A DNA stretch of 64,000 bases from Prorocentrum cordatum (GCA_963575745.1 CAUYUJ010007447.1:453848-517847); one strand, 5' to 3'. Shown: positions 41,182-51,208, counted from the first letter of the stretch. Made by a program: numbers and translations. The notes: generated from the letters alone by a model not told the origin.

Positions 41182-42153
41182 TCATGTTTGCGGTCTCCGT
41201 GCCGAAGGGCAAGAGTCTCTGTTCCACTTCTCTCTCTGAATATCGTCGCACTGATCTGCGCAGGTAGCCAACTTGTCGTACACTATCTTTGCGAATACTG
41301 GCACATGGTCACGTAGCTCACGATCAGGAATGTACTGAAGACGCCGTCCGAGTCGCAGAAGAGGTGCTGACTTAATCAAGACGTCTATCCAAGCCACAGG
41401 ACCAAACATGTAGTCTAAGCGCGAGTGCTCGCCCGAGTGTCCGAACCATGTCGGCGCAAGCGAATCGTTGAACACCGCGAAGTGGTGTCTATGAAGAAGC
41501 TCTCTCATCTGCTGCCCTGCACCGTCCTTGAACTCCCTCGTCGCATGCGCCTCGCTGATGACCCCTTCGCCGATGTAGCCGTCGTCCTTTTTTGAGCCGA
41601 TGCCGATGCCGTCATTGAGGTCCGTGAAAATAAGCGGCAGCGACGAATGCGGGGTACTCAGCAGCACTTGGTCCAGCCATTGTGTCATTTTTGTGCAGGT
41701 CTCTCGATAATGCGCTCCAGCTTTGGCCGACTTCGGTTTCGGTGGAAAATACATCGCTATGGCCGTTACGTCCATGAGTCCATTTTTGCATCTAGCTGCG
41801 AGCACTCGTCTTTGAAGCGGGGCAGGGGTCGGAAATACGCGCCGAAGATGTGAACGATTGACCCGCCTACCCCACAGCAACCTGCACCCAGCCGATTTGT
41901 TAGTAAACACTCCAGAGCCCCAGCCTGATTCGATAATCAGACGACCATTACCAGTAGACTGGAGCCCGTGCGAGTAGCCAGGGGGCGCCTTGCTCTGCGT
42001 GCCCACCAAGGCGAATAAGTTGCGCACCTCGTCCGCAATGTCCTCCGCCCTGCCCCCCAGCGCCGACAGCGGGTTGAAGACCCCGATGAGCAGTGGCAGA
42101 GTCCGCATGGACCTGCCAGCGCAGGTCCTCGCCGCCTGAGAGGCAGCCGCCAT
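41182..42153 (-). CDS. LINE D apurinic endonuclease-like domain
   Basis: Starts MAAASQAARTCAG at an ATG (42153-42151). Visible endonuclease/exonuclease/phosphatase motifs are GVFNPLSALGGR (N), FALVGTQS (the Q-E/Q region), PLIFTDLND (GDFN-like), HSRLDYMFG and LRDHVPVFAK (DH-x-PV). This domain nicks target DNA to prime reverse transcription. The frame stops at 41182 because of a short deletion relative to LINE E; originally it would have run on into RT. Confidence 0.85.
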   Translation of the reverse strand: MAAASQAARTCAGRSMRTLPLLIGVFNPLSALGGRAEDIADEVRNLFALVGTQSKAPPGYSHGLQSTGNGRLIIESGWGSGVFTNKSAGCRLLWGRRVNRSHLRRVFPTPAPLQRRVLAARCKNGLMDVTAIAMYFPPKPKSAKAGAHYRETCTKMTQWLDQVLLSTPHSSLPLIFTDLNDGIGIGSKKDDGYIGEGVISEAHATREFKDGAGQQMRELLHRHHFAVFNDSLAPTWFGHSGEHSRLDYMFGPVAWIDVLIKSAPLLRLGRRLQYIPDRELRDHVPVFAKIVYDKLATCADQCDDIQREKWNRDSCPSARRPQT

Positions 42154-42237
42154 CGCCCGCGCCGCGGCGCGGCTCCTGGCGCGGTGGGAGAGGCTAGGGG
42201 CCCCCCACAGCGGCCCCGCATCCTGTTCTTGGGGGGG

Positions 42238-42300
42238 GCTGGCGGAGGAGGAAGAGGAGGAGGAGGAGGAGGAGGAGGAGCAGGATGGGGTGGAGGAGGG
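42238..42300 (+). repeat. (GGA)n array at the 5' end of LINE D
   Basis: GGA on the plus strand, (TCC)n on the LINE D strand, directly before CCAGCCCCCC. Bases 42301-42719 show no gene and probably include the decayed 3' end of LINE F. Confidence 0.85.
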
Positions 42301-42719
42301 TTGAGAGGGGGAGGAGGAACATTAACATGAGCATGGCCGTGGGGCTCTGATCCATGACCACTCCGAGTGCAACGCTGCAGGTCTGCAAACGGACGAGTAT
42401 AGAGCGCAAGGTCAAGTGGCGCCTGGGTTGTCCGAGCGCAGTGTGTGACAATCCACAGGTGCCGCCGCAGTCTACAAGTTTGAACCCCCTTTTCCTGTGG
42501 GGCGATCAGTGTAATATTTGCCCCGGGCGCGGCCTATCCCACACAGGCAGGACCTCGGGGTCCACCTCTCGGGCACGGTGAGGTTGCCATTGAACTGATT
42601 GGATTCGTTACTTTTAGTGCATTCGCGGTCCACTTCATGAGCTTGCCTATCGCAGGTCGGCTCGTGGGGTGTTCCGGTTTGCCTGGCGACTCTTTGAATC
42701 GCACAGCAGTTCAGGATGT

Positions 42720-44030
42720 GCAGTGTGGAGTTGTTTTGTCTTGGATGGAAAACACACGCTGGCGTTGGTGAAGCGGTAGCATCAGCAGCGAGGCGATAGG
42801 AGGCTCAAGACCAGGAGGAGAGGGGATCACGGCGGCGCGGAGAACCGAAGGAGTGGGAATCCCTGCCCGGCCACAGATGCGCAGTGCAGCCTCTTCACTC
42901 AACCTACCTGCTCTCAGAAGTGCCTCAGCTCGACGGCTGCTGCTCCACTCGAACCCACCCATGGGAATACTACCGCGCCCAGGCCCACCCATGGAACTGC
43001 TGCCTCGTCCTCGTCCTGTGCCTCTGCCTACTTTACCTGGTCGGGCAGCCTCGGAACCTCTCGAACGAGCACACCCTTGGGAGCACCTCCGGTCTTCTTC
43101 GCCCCTCTCATCTCCACGATGGCCTCGCGGATCGACCGAAGGAGCCGCTGGGACCCCTCCGCCTCGGCGTCGAGCATGAACTGGATCTTCGCCTGCTCCT
43201 GCTGCTTGCCTTGGCATCGCTCGGACGTGTGCATTTTCCTTGGCGAAAACCATCGAGGACCATCCTGGACCATCGAGCAACAAAAACATGCACGAAACCG
43301 ACACATGCACGGGAAATGGACGTCCGAGCGACGGCAAGTTGCTGTTCTTGGCGCGGAGCTTCTGCATCTTGCAGAAGCGCACCATCTCGTTCGGCTCGTT
43401 GGGGTGCTCGATCTTCGTTACCGCCTTCTTCTGGTACGACTTGGCCGCCTTGCGATTCGCCTTCGGGAAGCCCATCTCGTGAGCCTACTCCTCGTCCAGA
43501 AGCCCTTCGATCATCGCCGCGAAGACAGGAATTGAGCGCACATCTTGACCCGATCGAACTCCTCGTTCTTCTCCTCGGCGGTCTTCTGCTTCTCGCGCTG
43601 CTCCTGCGCCTCCGCGTTGATGGCGGCCCCTCTTCCAACATACGCTAAATCACGACCGCGTCGAGCGGGACCAAGTACGCGTCGTAGATTGCGCCGATGA
43701 GCGCCCTGCGCTCCGCCTCGTCGGTGAGCACCAGCTTGGCCAACACCACGGTGAACTCCTCTAACGTTTGCTTCTTGTTGCCGGCTTTGAGCGTTGCCTT
43801 GGCGCTGCTGGCCGTGCGCCTTCTCGAACGACCTTCGACGCAGGTGCTGTGCTCCTTCTTCCGACCGCTGAGACATCCAAGTTCGCTTGGACAGGGACAT
43901 CTGCTGCTGCAACTTCGCCAATATAGATTCGCCGCTTCCTACTATGCACCCCCGAGGCTTGAGGAACATGACTGCAGGCATGCTGTTGATATTCAGGGAG
44001 CGTGGACGCATGGTATAAAGCACAGGAGGT
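42720..44030 (-). pseudogene. LINE F ORF-X paralogue, split by introner 3
   Basis: Minus-strand pieces read KQTLEEFTVVLAKLVLTDEA, then VKMCAQF, then EMGFPKANRKAAKSYQKKAV. After the introner follow KQQEQAKIQFMLDAEAEG and TGGAPKGVLVREVPRL. The last piece matches ORF-X TTGAAPRGVLERDARALL in D and E. There are TAG stops near 43485 and 43648 and a frameshift near 43520. The introner at 43210-43338 interrupts the frame, and removing it with one target duplication restores the frame exactly. Confidence 0.65.
43210..43338 (+). mobile_element. Introner-like element, copy 3 (129 bp), inside a reading frame
   Basis: Starts CTTGGCATCGCTCGGACGT and ends ACGTCCGAGCGACGGCAAG. Flanked by perfect TTGC duplications (43206-43209 and 43339-43342). 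On the minus strand the host codons read AAG AAC A, then GCAACTTGCC...GATGCCAAG, then GC AAG CAG. A GC-AG intron made of one duplication plus the element gives Asn-Ser-Lys-Gln in frame. The GC donor comes from the duplicated target. Confidence 0.9.
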
Positions 44031-44039
44031 CATTCGTCT

Positions 44040-44560
44040 CCAGAAGTGGTTCCTGAGAGTGACCCCCACCTGCATAGCAGCATCCACGAACCATCGATCC
44101 CACCAAGTGTCGGGCCGCATTGATCTCACTTGAAAGCAATGCCAAACAGGCCGGGTACTGTCTCATTCAACAAAGCATGCCCCAAGGAACGAACACGATG
44201 GTAACATCTGAGATGGTTAAGAGCCAACTTCTTGTCTCCGAACTTCGCATCGCATTGAACTCTCCTCCCCGTCGGTGTTCCGTTCTCGCCCGCCTCCGCC
44301 TTCTAGACTCCACACATCCACCGTACGTCTCCTCCTCCCAGAACCTCTTGTTCCACACTTTGATCCAACGGCGAATGGTATCCGGGTGGGGGAATCGCAA
44401 CAGTGTGCCGTCGACGTCGCAGTTGAGCGAAGTCGATCATGCAAAAGTCTCGCCCACGATTCTCATGCCACCAGAGAGCGAGGAGGGAGCCCTGCAGACG
44501 AGTACGCATCGGTTCTCCCCCTTCAAGGGACTGCAGGGCCTCGAAGTCTGATGCAGCCTT
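44040..44560 (-). pseudogene. LINE F post-RT segment and C2H2 finger remnant
   Basis: Reads LLALWWHENRGRDFCMIDF, which parallels VVVWLKHPEWRSQFCQID in LINE D. Further on comes CDAKFGDKKLALNHLRCYH, a C2H2-type finger. Stops and shifts separate the pieces. Confidence 0.55.
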
Positions 44561-44599
44561 GCCCAGGAACTAGCATGGGCAGTTAGACGGCACGTGTAC

Positions 44600-44738
44600 A
44601 GTCAACCCGCACAGTCAGGACGAGCGACTTTCCAAGGTCGCCTCTGCATCTTTCCCCCTCGGCCCATCCTTCACGGCTTTCGCTTGCCAAACTCGTTCGA
44701 AACACTTTGACATGGCCCTCCAGAGCCCTTGCCAGGGG
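44600..44738 (+). repeat. Dispersed repeat R11, copy 1
   Basis: Matches 54640-54778: GTACAGTCAAC, GCACAGT, CTCCTCGGTCCACCC-like sequence and CTCGTTCGAAA. A GATTC-rich tract follows at 44745-44845. Confidence 0.6.
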
Positions 44739-45067
44739 TCATTCCGATTCCGCCGGTTCGATTCGAATCGATTTCCGCGATTCCGATTTCGAACCGACTC
44801 GATTCCGGGATTCCGATTCGTGATTCCGATTTCGAGTTCGCAAGGCAAGACTTGCGTCCTTACCGTGCATCCTCATTCTACGGGCTGGCTGCAGTCAAGC
44901 CGCGGCCTGTCGCACGTGGGCGTCGAGCCGAACACCGCAGCCAAGATCAGATCTGCGAGCTCCTCCGGGGAGGCGGAAGACATGGGACCAGCCAGCCCGG
45001 CCTTCTGATCCCGGGCTCGAGAAATGCAGGAACCACGCGCCAGTGCTCAAGCACCCTCAAGTTATCA

Positions 45068-45228
45068 GGAGGGGAAAACATACACAGACACAATTAATCG
45101 TCGATCCCCAAGAAATATGGGAAACTATGGGAATTGGGCGGGAAGATAAAAAACCCAGAACAGATGGGGAAATCATGGGGAATCATTTTATTTGTGTGTA
45201 TTTATTTGTGTGTCCTCGGGCCCCTTCA
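45068..45228 (+). repeat. AT-rich dispersed repeat R7, copy 2
   Basis: Parallel to 19393-19556. It sits between the RT part and the post-RT part of LINE F, so it inserted after LINE F. Confidence 0.65.
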
Positions 45229-45239
45229 AGTTAGACAAG

Positions 45240-47174
45240 CTCCGCACGTGGCTCTCACCCTCGCTGCTCGCATCGTGCATGGCCACGCGGCGATGACGAA
45301 CAATGGCGGAGTCGGGCTCGCTGCACTGGCCTGCGGGCACAGAACCCCTTCTGCATTAGATACTCCAGCATTCGGAACAGCCGGGAGACATGAGCGCTTG
45401 AAGCGAAACGGAACCCCAGCAGTAGACCAGAACTTCCAACGGGCGTGACACGACGACTGAACAGCGATTGATCCCTTCTTGATCTCAGGCGCCGACGATC
45501 CCGAACTGTGAGTCTGACCTTCCCAGACACGCATAGCAGGGGGAATCCCTCGAGAGAACAGGGTCTCCCCATTCTTTCGTAGCATTCGATTGGCAGCCGC
45601 GGAGACGGTACCAATGAGACAGATGATGACAAGTGCTCCCCCCCGTGACTAAGTACTCTTTCAATGCCGTGTTGGGGTGTTCGATAATGCTGCTAGGTCT
45701 GCTTTCCCTGTGTCGAATAGTGGAGACATTTGGTCTTGCCCTATGTGCAACTTCGTCAGATCGACAGCATACGTGCTGAGACTCGCGTCCATGAGCTGAT
45801 GTGTCGCTGGACACCCAGCTGCCAATAGACTCTCCGAGCCCACGGTATCAAACAGATGTTCATTCCAATCGTCTGTTGGAGCAGCGTGAGAACTGCCATT
45901 TTGCTGCACAAGCATCCCCCATCAGCGTCCCGCACTTCGGCTTCACAAGAAGCTTCCGACCACGAGTCGGGAGTGGAATCGTCGCAGCAGGCGCTAGGTC
46001 ACGCCCAGAAGCCTGGTTCGCCTGCTGCGGAGCCTCCCAGGCTGTATATGGAAAAGCGTTGCTGACATCCCTGTTGGACCAGATTGCTGAGCACCTTCCT
46101 TGCACGAGCCTATGAAGCACAACTTGAACGACGAGCACGGCCCCCTCCTTCCGACGTCCTCCGATGGTCTTAAGGGTACGTGATTTTTTTCTAGCAGTAG
46201 CTCGAGCAAGCTCAGCCTTCCCCAGCGGCTCCAGAAGATGAATGACTCGCTTCCCCTTTGGCCCTGGTACCGTTGGTTTTTGGCAAAGCACAGTCATAGC
46301 TACGGTTCCACAGACGAGGGCATCTGCCAGCAACACGTATGCCTTGCAATCCCTTCTCGAGGGCAGTCTGCAGCACTTCTGCATGTAGTTCTCGCTCCGC
46401 GCCCACCCCTGGACGATCAGGTTCAAGGCCACATTCAATCAGACTACCCCAGGTTTCCCCAGGAAGCGACCAGGGCGGGCATGAACGTCGCTTCGGTGCT
46501 CTCCTCAGGTATTTCCGATTTACCAATGCCCAGCACGTCGATGCGTGTTTCTTCATGGTAGATTCCAACATCTCTTTCCTTGCCCACCTTCTCGCACCCC
46601 TCCACCTCTGTGATATCATCCACCTCCATGCCCCCTCTAGGTCTTTCAGGTTCCAGATGCTCAGCCAATCGTCAGCGGATATCACAGCATCTTGCAGGTG
46701 CTTGTAGGATAGTCGTATGAGGCGGCGGGCCTCCTTTTGATTCCTCACCATGCATCCTCCAACTTGTCCGTGACCCCCCCCCTCCTCCACTCCAGGTTGT
46801 GCCTTTTTCCGTCGTCCAGCATATTTTATGCTACTCGCTCTAAGTTGGGTTGTGATATTCTCCTCCTCCTTCTTACGCTTGGCATCCCACATACTGGACC
46901 TTAAACCAAGACGCCCTTGACGCATAACAAACCGATCGTCAGCTTGACGCTGGTACTCGGGAGAAGCAGAGTAGGCAGAGCCGCCGAAGACGTCCTTACC
47001 TGCATGTTTGACAGTGGCGTTCAATCCGTCGAAGTAGGCGTCGGGTCTACCAGCCTTTAGGTACGTAGCAAGGCTGGGGTCCTTACTCTCCAGAGCTGGA
47101 CCCGCGTGCGCAATGACATCCTTCCGAGCTTCACGGTCCTGCTGGACCTCATTGGGGGCTGTGTGTTTCCACAT
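45240..47174 (-). pseudogene. LINE F reverse transcriptase remnant
   Basis: Three frame-shifted pieces (47174-46212, 46438-45860, 45915-45240). RT motifs: NRDVSNAFPYTAWE (motif A, near 46050-46070), PKCGTLMGDACAAK (motif B) and LSTYAVDLTK (motif C, near 45760-45771), where YADD has become YAVD. It resembles D and E in the linker (RPDA-x-F, RQ-x-R-x-x-LR). Non-functional. Confidence 0.7.
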
Positions 47175-47338
47175 CAGATCGCAGTGGATAACGGAAAGAG
47201 CGAGGTACGAGTGATGATGTTCTTGTGTGGGCGAAGCCCCTTAGGGGGAGTGCAGAGGGGGGCGAGGCCTGCACAACTGCGTGTTCATGGCCGTTTTCGG
47301 GTTTTCCCTCGGGTTTTTGCAGGTTTTCGGGTTCCCCC

Positions 47339-47402
47339 CCAAGATGGCCCAAGAGCGCTCCAAGAGCGCCCAAGACCGCCCAAGACGGCCCAAGAGGCCC
47401 CC
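47339..47402 (+). repeat. GGCCCAAGA array, left flank of the retrogene
   Basis: Imperfect CGCCCAAGAC units. The last 21 bases (47382-47402) are repeated exactly at 48705-48725. Confidence 0.8.
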
Positions 47403-47424
47403 TCCGTAGCCATTTTGGCTCAAG
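47403..47424 (+). other. Exact DinoSL (22 nt) plus truncated second relic
   Basis: All 22 bases match the dinoflagellate spliced leader (CCGTAGCC...GGCTCAAG). A further TCGGCTCAAG at 47427-47436 resembles the leader's 3' end with one mismatch, as expected if the source gene already carried an older leader. Confidence 0.9.
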
Positions 47425-47570
47425 ACTCGGCTCAAGGCTATTTCCATTCTGTCCGTTTACTTCCTTCACCTACGTGAGCATTCGGTTCACATAAACCGCG
47501 CATCACGTCTGTCACATCCGTGTTCATCGCCAGCGAGCAGACTTCTTCACGACTCACAAATTCTCGAGAC

Positions 47571-48380
47571 ATGACGACGCTTTCAACACCTTGGTATATG
47601 TTGTGTCTAGTATTGTCCGTTGCGCAATGTCTTGAGGCATTGCATACCTCTTCCATTCACACGGATGCGCACGTTCACAATGGCGGATATGATCACATCA
47701 TGTTGTTTGCGATGGCCAAAGTTGGTTCAGAAACCATGAAGGCGAGCCTCAATGCTACATACGTGCCCGGTACTCTTACATCGTACCCTCCGATCGTTAA
47801 AGTGCATTATGCAAAGGTTGCCAATGATTACATGCAGAAGCTGCCGCCTGGAAGCAATACGTTGGTTATATCCATCGTGCGCAACCCAATTGACCAGCAG
47901 AAGTCTTTGTTTTTTCAACTCCTGGAGGATGGATTCTACCCAGGCCTGAAATTGGGTCAAGCGAGTGTTGCGCAGCTGGTTGAAGAATTCCCCAAACGTA
48001 TAGGCCCGTCCGCATTCAGCGACCATTGGAAGACTCTGGCGGAACTCACAGGTGTAGATGTGATGGAGCAGCAGTTCGATTTCGACGGGCACCAACTCCT
48101 TGCACATAATGCTGCGACAAACATATCGGTTCTCGTGCTACGCTTGGAAGACATCGGCTATTGGCAGGAAATCATGACGCAGCATGTCCCCAATTTTGTT
48201 CTGAGGACGCAGAACGTTGGCTCCCAGAAGGGATACGCGGATCAGTACGAAGCCTTCAAGAAGTCTTATCTATTCCCACCTGATGCGCTCCGCACGATTC
48301 GGTCCCACAAGCACAACCATTTCTACACAACCGAAGAGCGAAACCGATTCGAAACATTGGAACGTCATCCGGCGCAGTAA
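47571..48380 (+). CDS. Sulfotransferase-fold, capsular-polysaccharide-synthesis-family-like protein (269 aa)
   Basis: Starts at the ATG giving MTTLSTPWYMLCLVLSVAQC; a longer GTG start at 47520 is less likely. Residues ~8-23 are hydrophobic, a signal peptide or anchor, so the protein probably enters the secretory pathway. KVGSET (50-55) fits a PAPS-type 5' phosphosulfate loop and VRNP (103-106) with LFFQ fits the 3' phosphate region. HWKTLAELTGVDVMEQQFDF (152-171) matches the W...GVDV-x-E-x-x-FD block of the putative capsular polysaccharide synthesis family (PF10364, from memory). Donor and acceptor are unknown. It is intronless, lies between the DinoSL and the poly(A), and is intact, so the retrocopy may be expressed. 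Base composition is nearer 50% GC than its neighbours. Confidence 0.75.
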   Translation: MTTLSTPWYMLCLVLSVAQCLEALHTSSIHTDAHVHNGGYDHIMLFAMAKVGSETMKASLNATYVPGTLTSYPPIVKVHYAKVANDYMQKLPPGSNTLVISIVRNPIDQQKSLFFQLLEDGFYPGLKLGQASVAQLVEEFPKRIGPSAFSDHWKTLAELTGVDVMEQQFDFDGHQLLAHNAATNISVLVLRLEDIGYWQEIMTQHVPNFVLRTQNVGSQKGYADQYEAFKKSYLFPPDALRTIRSHKHNHFYTTEERNRFETLERHPAQ

Positions 48381-48706
48381 TCACGAGGAACGGGCGGGGG
48401 GTGCAATTGACCCAGACTACGCCGCAGATGGAAGACACGCAGTGTCTCCGAGATATATGGATGAGGACAACGGTGTGATCGAAGGGTGCATCCGTTTGGA
48501 ACCTTGCCTGTCGCTCTCTGATCTGCTCCGCCCTGCCGTCGCCCAGCTGTTCGCTGCGGCTGAGATTTGAAAAACTTCGTAAACCATCACGCCCGCAGTT
48601 CTGGACCTCGCCTCTCCGCGTCGTCCTCCGAGCCGCATCGACCCGCGAGGGTCTCGGGCCCCGACGAAAGGCGCAAATGCTGGGCTGGCCAAAAAAAAAA
48701 AAAAAA

Positions 48707-49480
48707 GACGGCCCAAGAGGCCCCCAAGAGGCCCCCAAGAGGCGCCCAAGGGGCGTCCCAAGAGGGCCCCAAGAGGGCCCCAAGAGGCCGAAATCATTGA
48801 TTTTCCATAGGAAAACGTATATTTTTAGCATATGCGCTTTGTCGGCTTTCACGGCGTTGACGACGGCCCAAGGGCCCCAAGACCGCCCCAAGACGGCCCA
48901 ACAGGCTCCCAAGAGGCCCCCAAAACGGCCCAAGAGGGCCCCAAGACTGCCCAAGAGGCGCTCAAGACGGCCCAAGAGGGCGCCAAGACGGCCCCTAGAG
49001 GGGGACCACGAACCGAACAGTCTAGCCTTTCGCCCCAAGAAGCTCCCAGGAGGCCCCCAGAGCCCCCCAAGAAGCCCCAAGAGGCCCCCAAGAGGCGTCC
49101 CAAGAGGCCACCGGGAGGCGAAAATCATTGATTTCCTATGGGAAAAAGGTACATTTTTAGCATACAAGGCTTTTCGGCATTCACAGCGTTGAAGACGCTC
49201 CAAGAGGCCCCCAAGACCGCCCCAAGACGGCCCAAGAGGCTCCCAAGAGGCACCCAAAACGGCCCAAGAGGGCGCCAAGACGGCCCAAGAGACGCCCAAG
49301 ACGGCCCAAGATGGCCCCCAGACGGCCCCACGAGGGGGACCACGAACCGAAAAGTCTAGCCTTTCGCCCCAAGAAGCTCCCAGGAGGCCCCCAGAGCCCC
49401 CCAAGAAGCCCCAAGAGGCCCCCAAGAGGTTCCCAAGAGGCCTCCAAAAGGGCCTGACAAGGGGTCCAATAGGACTCCCA
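48707..49480 (+). repeat. GGCCCAAGA array with a ~330-bp higher-order unit
   Basis: Units of GGCCCAAGAGGCCCC are organised in a larger repeat beginning GAGGC-GAAAATCATTGATTT at 48782 and again at 49112, each followed by TTTTTAGCATA. The long minus-strand frame here (48256-49668) is Gly/Leu/Trp-rich low complexity and is not a gene. Confidence 0.8.
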
Positions 49481-49512
49481 AGAAGGCGCAGAGACGCCAA
49501 ATAGAGAGCGAT

Positions 49513-49745
49513 CGGTAACGCAAAAAGCTCTTCACACCAAGGCTCCCAAGAGCGAACGGTGACGTAAACAGGCTGATAAGACCAAGGCTCCCAGCAGAGA
49601 GCGGTGACGTAACAAGTTCCTGACACCAAGGCCCAGCCAAGGCGCAGGAACGGGCGGCAACGCAACAATCTCTGAACACCAAAGCTCCCAAGAGCGAGGG
49701 GTGACCTAACAAGCTCTCAACGCCAAGGCTCCCAGTACGAAGGGT
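49513..49745 (+). repeat. ~45-bp minisatellite, five units
   Basis: Units begin at 49513, 49558, 49603, 49656 and 49700 with GGTGACGTAACAAG-like sequence, each followed by CACCAAGGCTCCCA. Confidence 0.8.
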
Positions 49746-50933
49746 GGTGTGAGTAATTTCGGTTTCTGTTGTTGAAGCGCTCTTTCCGTTTCTGTGCCGG
49801 GCCAGGTGGCGATGTGGTCTCTAGGGGGGCGCGACAGGATGAGTTGATGCTTGCCCGTCGGTCGTTTGACGTAGGTATTTTTGATTTTTCCGATCCCAAT
49901 CTACTTGTTTCGTTGTCGTGTGTTTTGCTCTAGGCGGGCCTGAACCCAATCTATTTTGTCCGCCTTCCTACTTCATGCTTCCACCTACCTCGCCCGACCG
50001 ACGGGTACGCATAAGGCCTTTGAGATGGCCCCAGTTTATACCATCCCAAGAGCGGCAGCAGGCCCAAATACATAACCAATTCGAATCGCAGGCCCATCTT
50101 TCCCAAACCACGTAGGTTCAACGACGCAACGACGCCCAAGACGCACCATCCCGTTTACCTCCGTGGTCTCCCTCACCAGTTGTCCCGCCCCATGGGTCAC
50201 ATTCTCCATCGTCGACAGCTCCGACAGGACGACGGTAGACCCAGTACACTTTCACGTATCATCCACGCTGGGAACGCTTATTACGCCATTCCGATCCATG
50301 CACACAATCGGTAAAACGCTCGAGCAGGCGTTCTGGTCAGCGAAGACCTTTCGGTGTCATGTAGCCAATCTTGGAGATGTTGCACAATTCGGGCGACCGT
50401 GCACCCCTCGCGGCCGAGGTGGAACGTAAAGCCCCAGGGCTGCAATATCCATGTCCTTCCTCCTCAGTCAGCCTACATACGCTTTCCCTGCTGACTCTGG
50501 CCTAGCTAGCTATTGACGCACACTACGAGACTCTCGCAGACCATGGCCCAAGCATAATGTCACACCTGCAGACTCATTGGTGTATGCGCCACGTGAACAC
50601 CCAGCATAGACAGTAGCGAGCCAGCAAGCTTCCTCCTCTCCACGGGGTTGACGAACTGAACCCTGATTTGCGTCTGGACGATCACACACGTGAGAGCTTT
50701 TCCCTGTTCAGTCACGAACTCTTCTGGGCGAACAACAGACACAAGGCACTGTATTCCAGTGCAGGATGCGTACCATTCAAAGCAGCGGCCGCGCGTCGGC
50801 CGTGACTAGGCCAAATTTTCCCCGACGTCTACAGGTTCGAATGAACGAATAGTAAACATCATGCGTTGCAGATGGAAAGGTGGAGTCTCGACTTCGGAGA
50901 ACCTGGTCAACATTTGGGGAGGCGGAAGGGAAA
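49746..50933. other. Stretch without recognisable content
   Basis: Several frames of 60-90 codons are open, but none shows a motif or shares sequence with other parts of the window. Confidence 0.4.
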
Positions 50934-51208
50934 GAGGAGGCGGAGGCGAAGGAGGAGCGGCAGCAGCAGCAGCAGCAGGAGGAGGAGGAGGAGGAGGAGG
51001 CGGATGGGGAGGCGGTGAGGTTGAGGCGCAGGCGGAGGAGACGGATGAGGAGGATGATGAGGAGGAGGAGGAGGAGCAGCAGCAGCAGGAGGAGGAGGAG
51101 GAGGAGGCGGATGGGGAGGCGGTGAGGTTGAGGCGGAGGCGCAGGAGCCGGAGGAGGAGGAGGAGGAGGAGGAGGAGGAGGAGGAGGAGGAGGAGGAGGA
51201 GGAGGAGG
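50934..51208 (+). repeat. (GGA)n/(GCA)n array at the 3' end of LINE fragment G
   Basis: GGA triplets with GCAGCA runs and two related GGCGGATGGGGAGGCGGTGA blocks near 50998 and 51108. Confidence 0.9.

Larger units (their letters stand above)
36965..42237 (-). mobile_element. LINE D: full-length APE-type non-LTR retrotransposon
   Basis: About 5.27 kb on the minus strand, from the CCAGCCCCCC start beside (TCC)n at 42238-42300 to a TAAGTCTAAGTCT tail beside (TCC)n at 36960-36897. It encodes an endonuclease, RT, C2H2 fingers and ORF-X. The same structure in the opposite direction is at 58703-63984 (LINE E). There is no poly(A) tail. Confidence 0.85.
42720..47175 (-). mobile_element. LINE F: decayed relative of LINEs D and E
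   Basis: Minus-strand remnants in the same order as D: an N-terminal RT-linker region (PDAYFDGL...HAGKDVF), RT, a W-x-x-H...FC-x-ID-x-x-x-LR segment, a C2H2 finger, an ORF-X paralogue and an SSRRAEALLRAG tail matching the D/E C-terminus. The endonuclease was not found. It is interrupted by later insertions (repeat R7 at 45068-45228, introner copy 3) and several frame breaks. Confidence 0.65.
47403..48706 (+). mobile_element. Processed retrogene insertion (DinoSL to A16)
   Basis: Begins with an exact DinoSL and ends with sixteen A (48691-48706). It is bracketed by 21-bp identical flanks (47382-47402 and 48705-48725, overlapping two tail A's). It carries one intronless ORF. This is the structure of a trans-spliced, polyadenylated mRNA copied back into the genome. 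The flanks are part of a repeat array, so the duplication length is approximate. Confidence 0.85.

Noticed and set aside
48256-49668. 470-codon minus-strand open frame
   Set aside because: Its Gly/Leu/Trp/Ser-rich sequence mirrors the GGCCCAAGA repeat array; its start and end overlap the retrogene 3' UTR. No domain signal.
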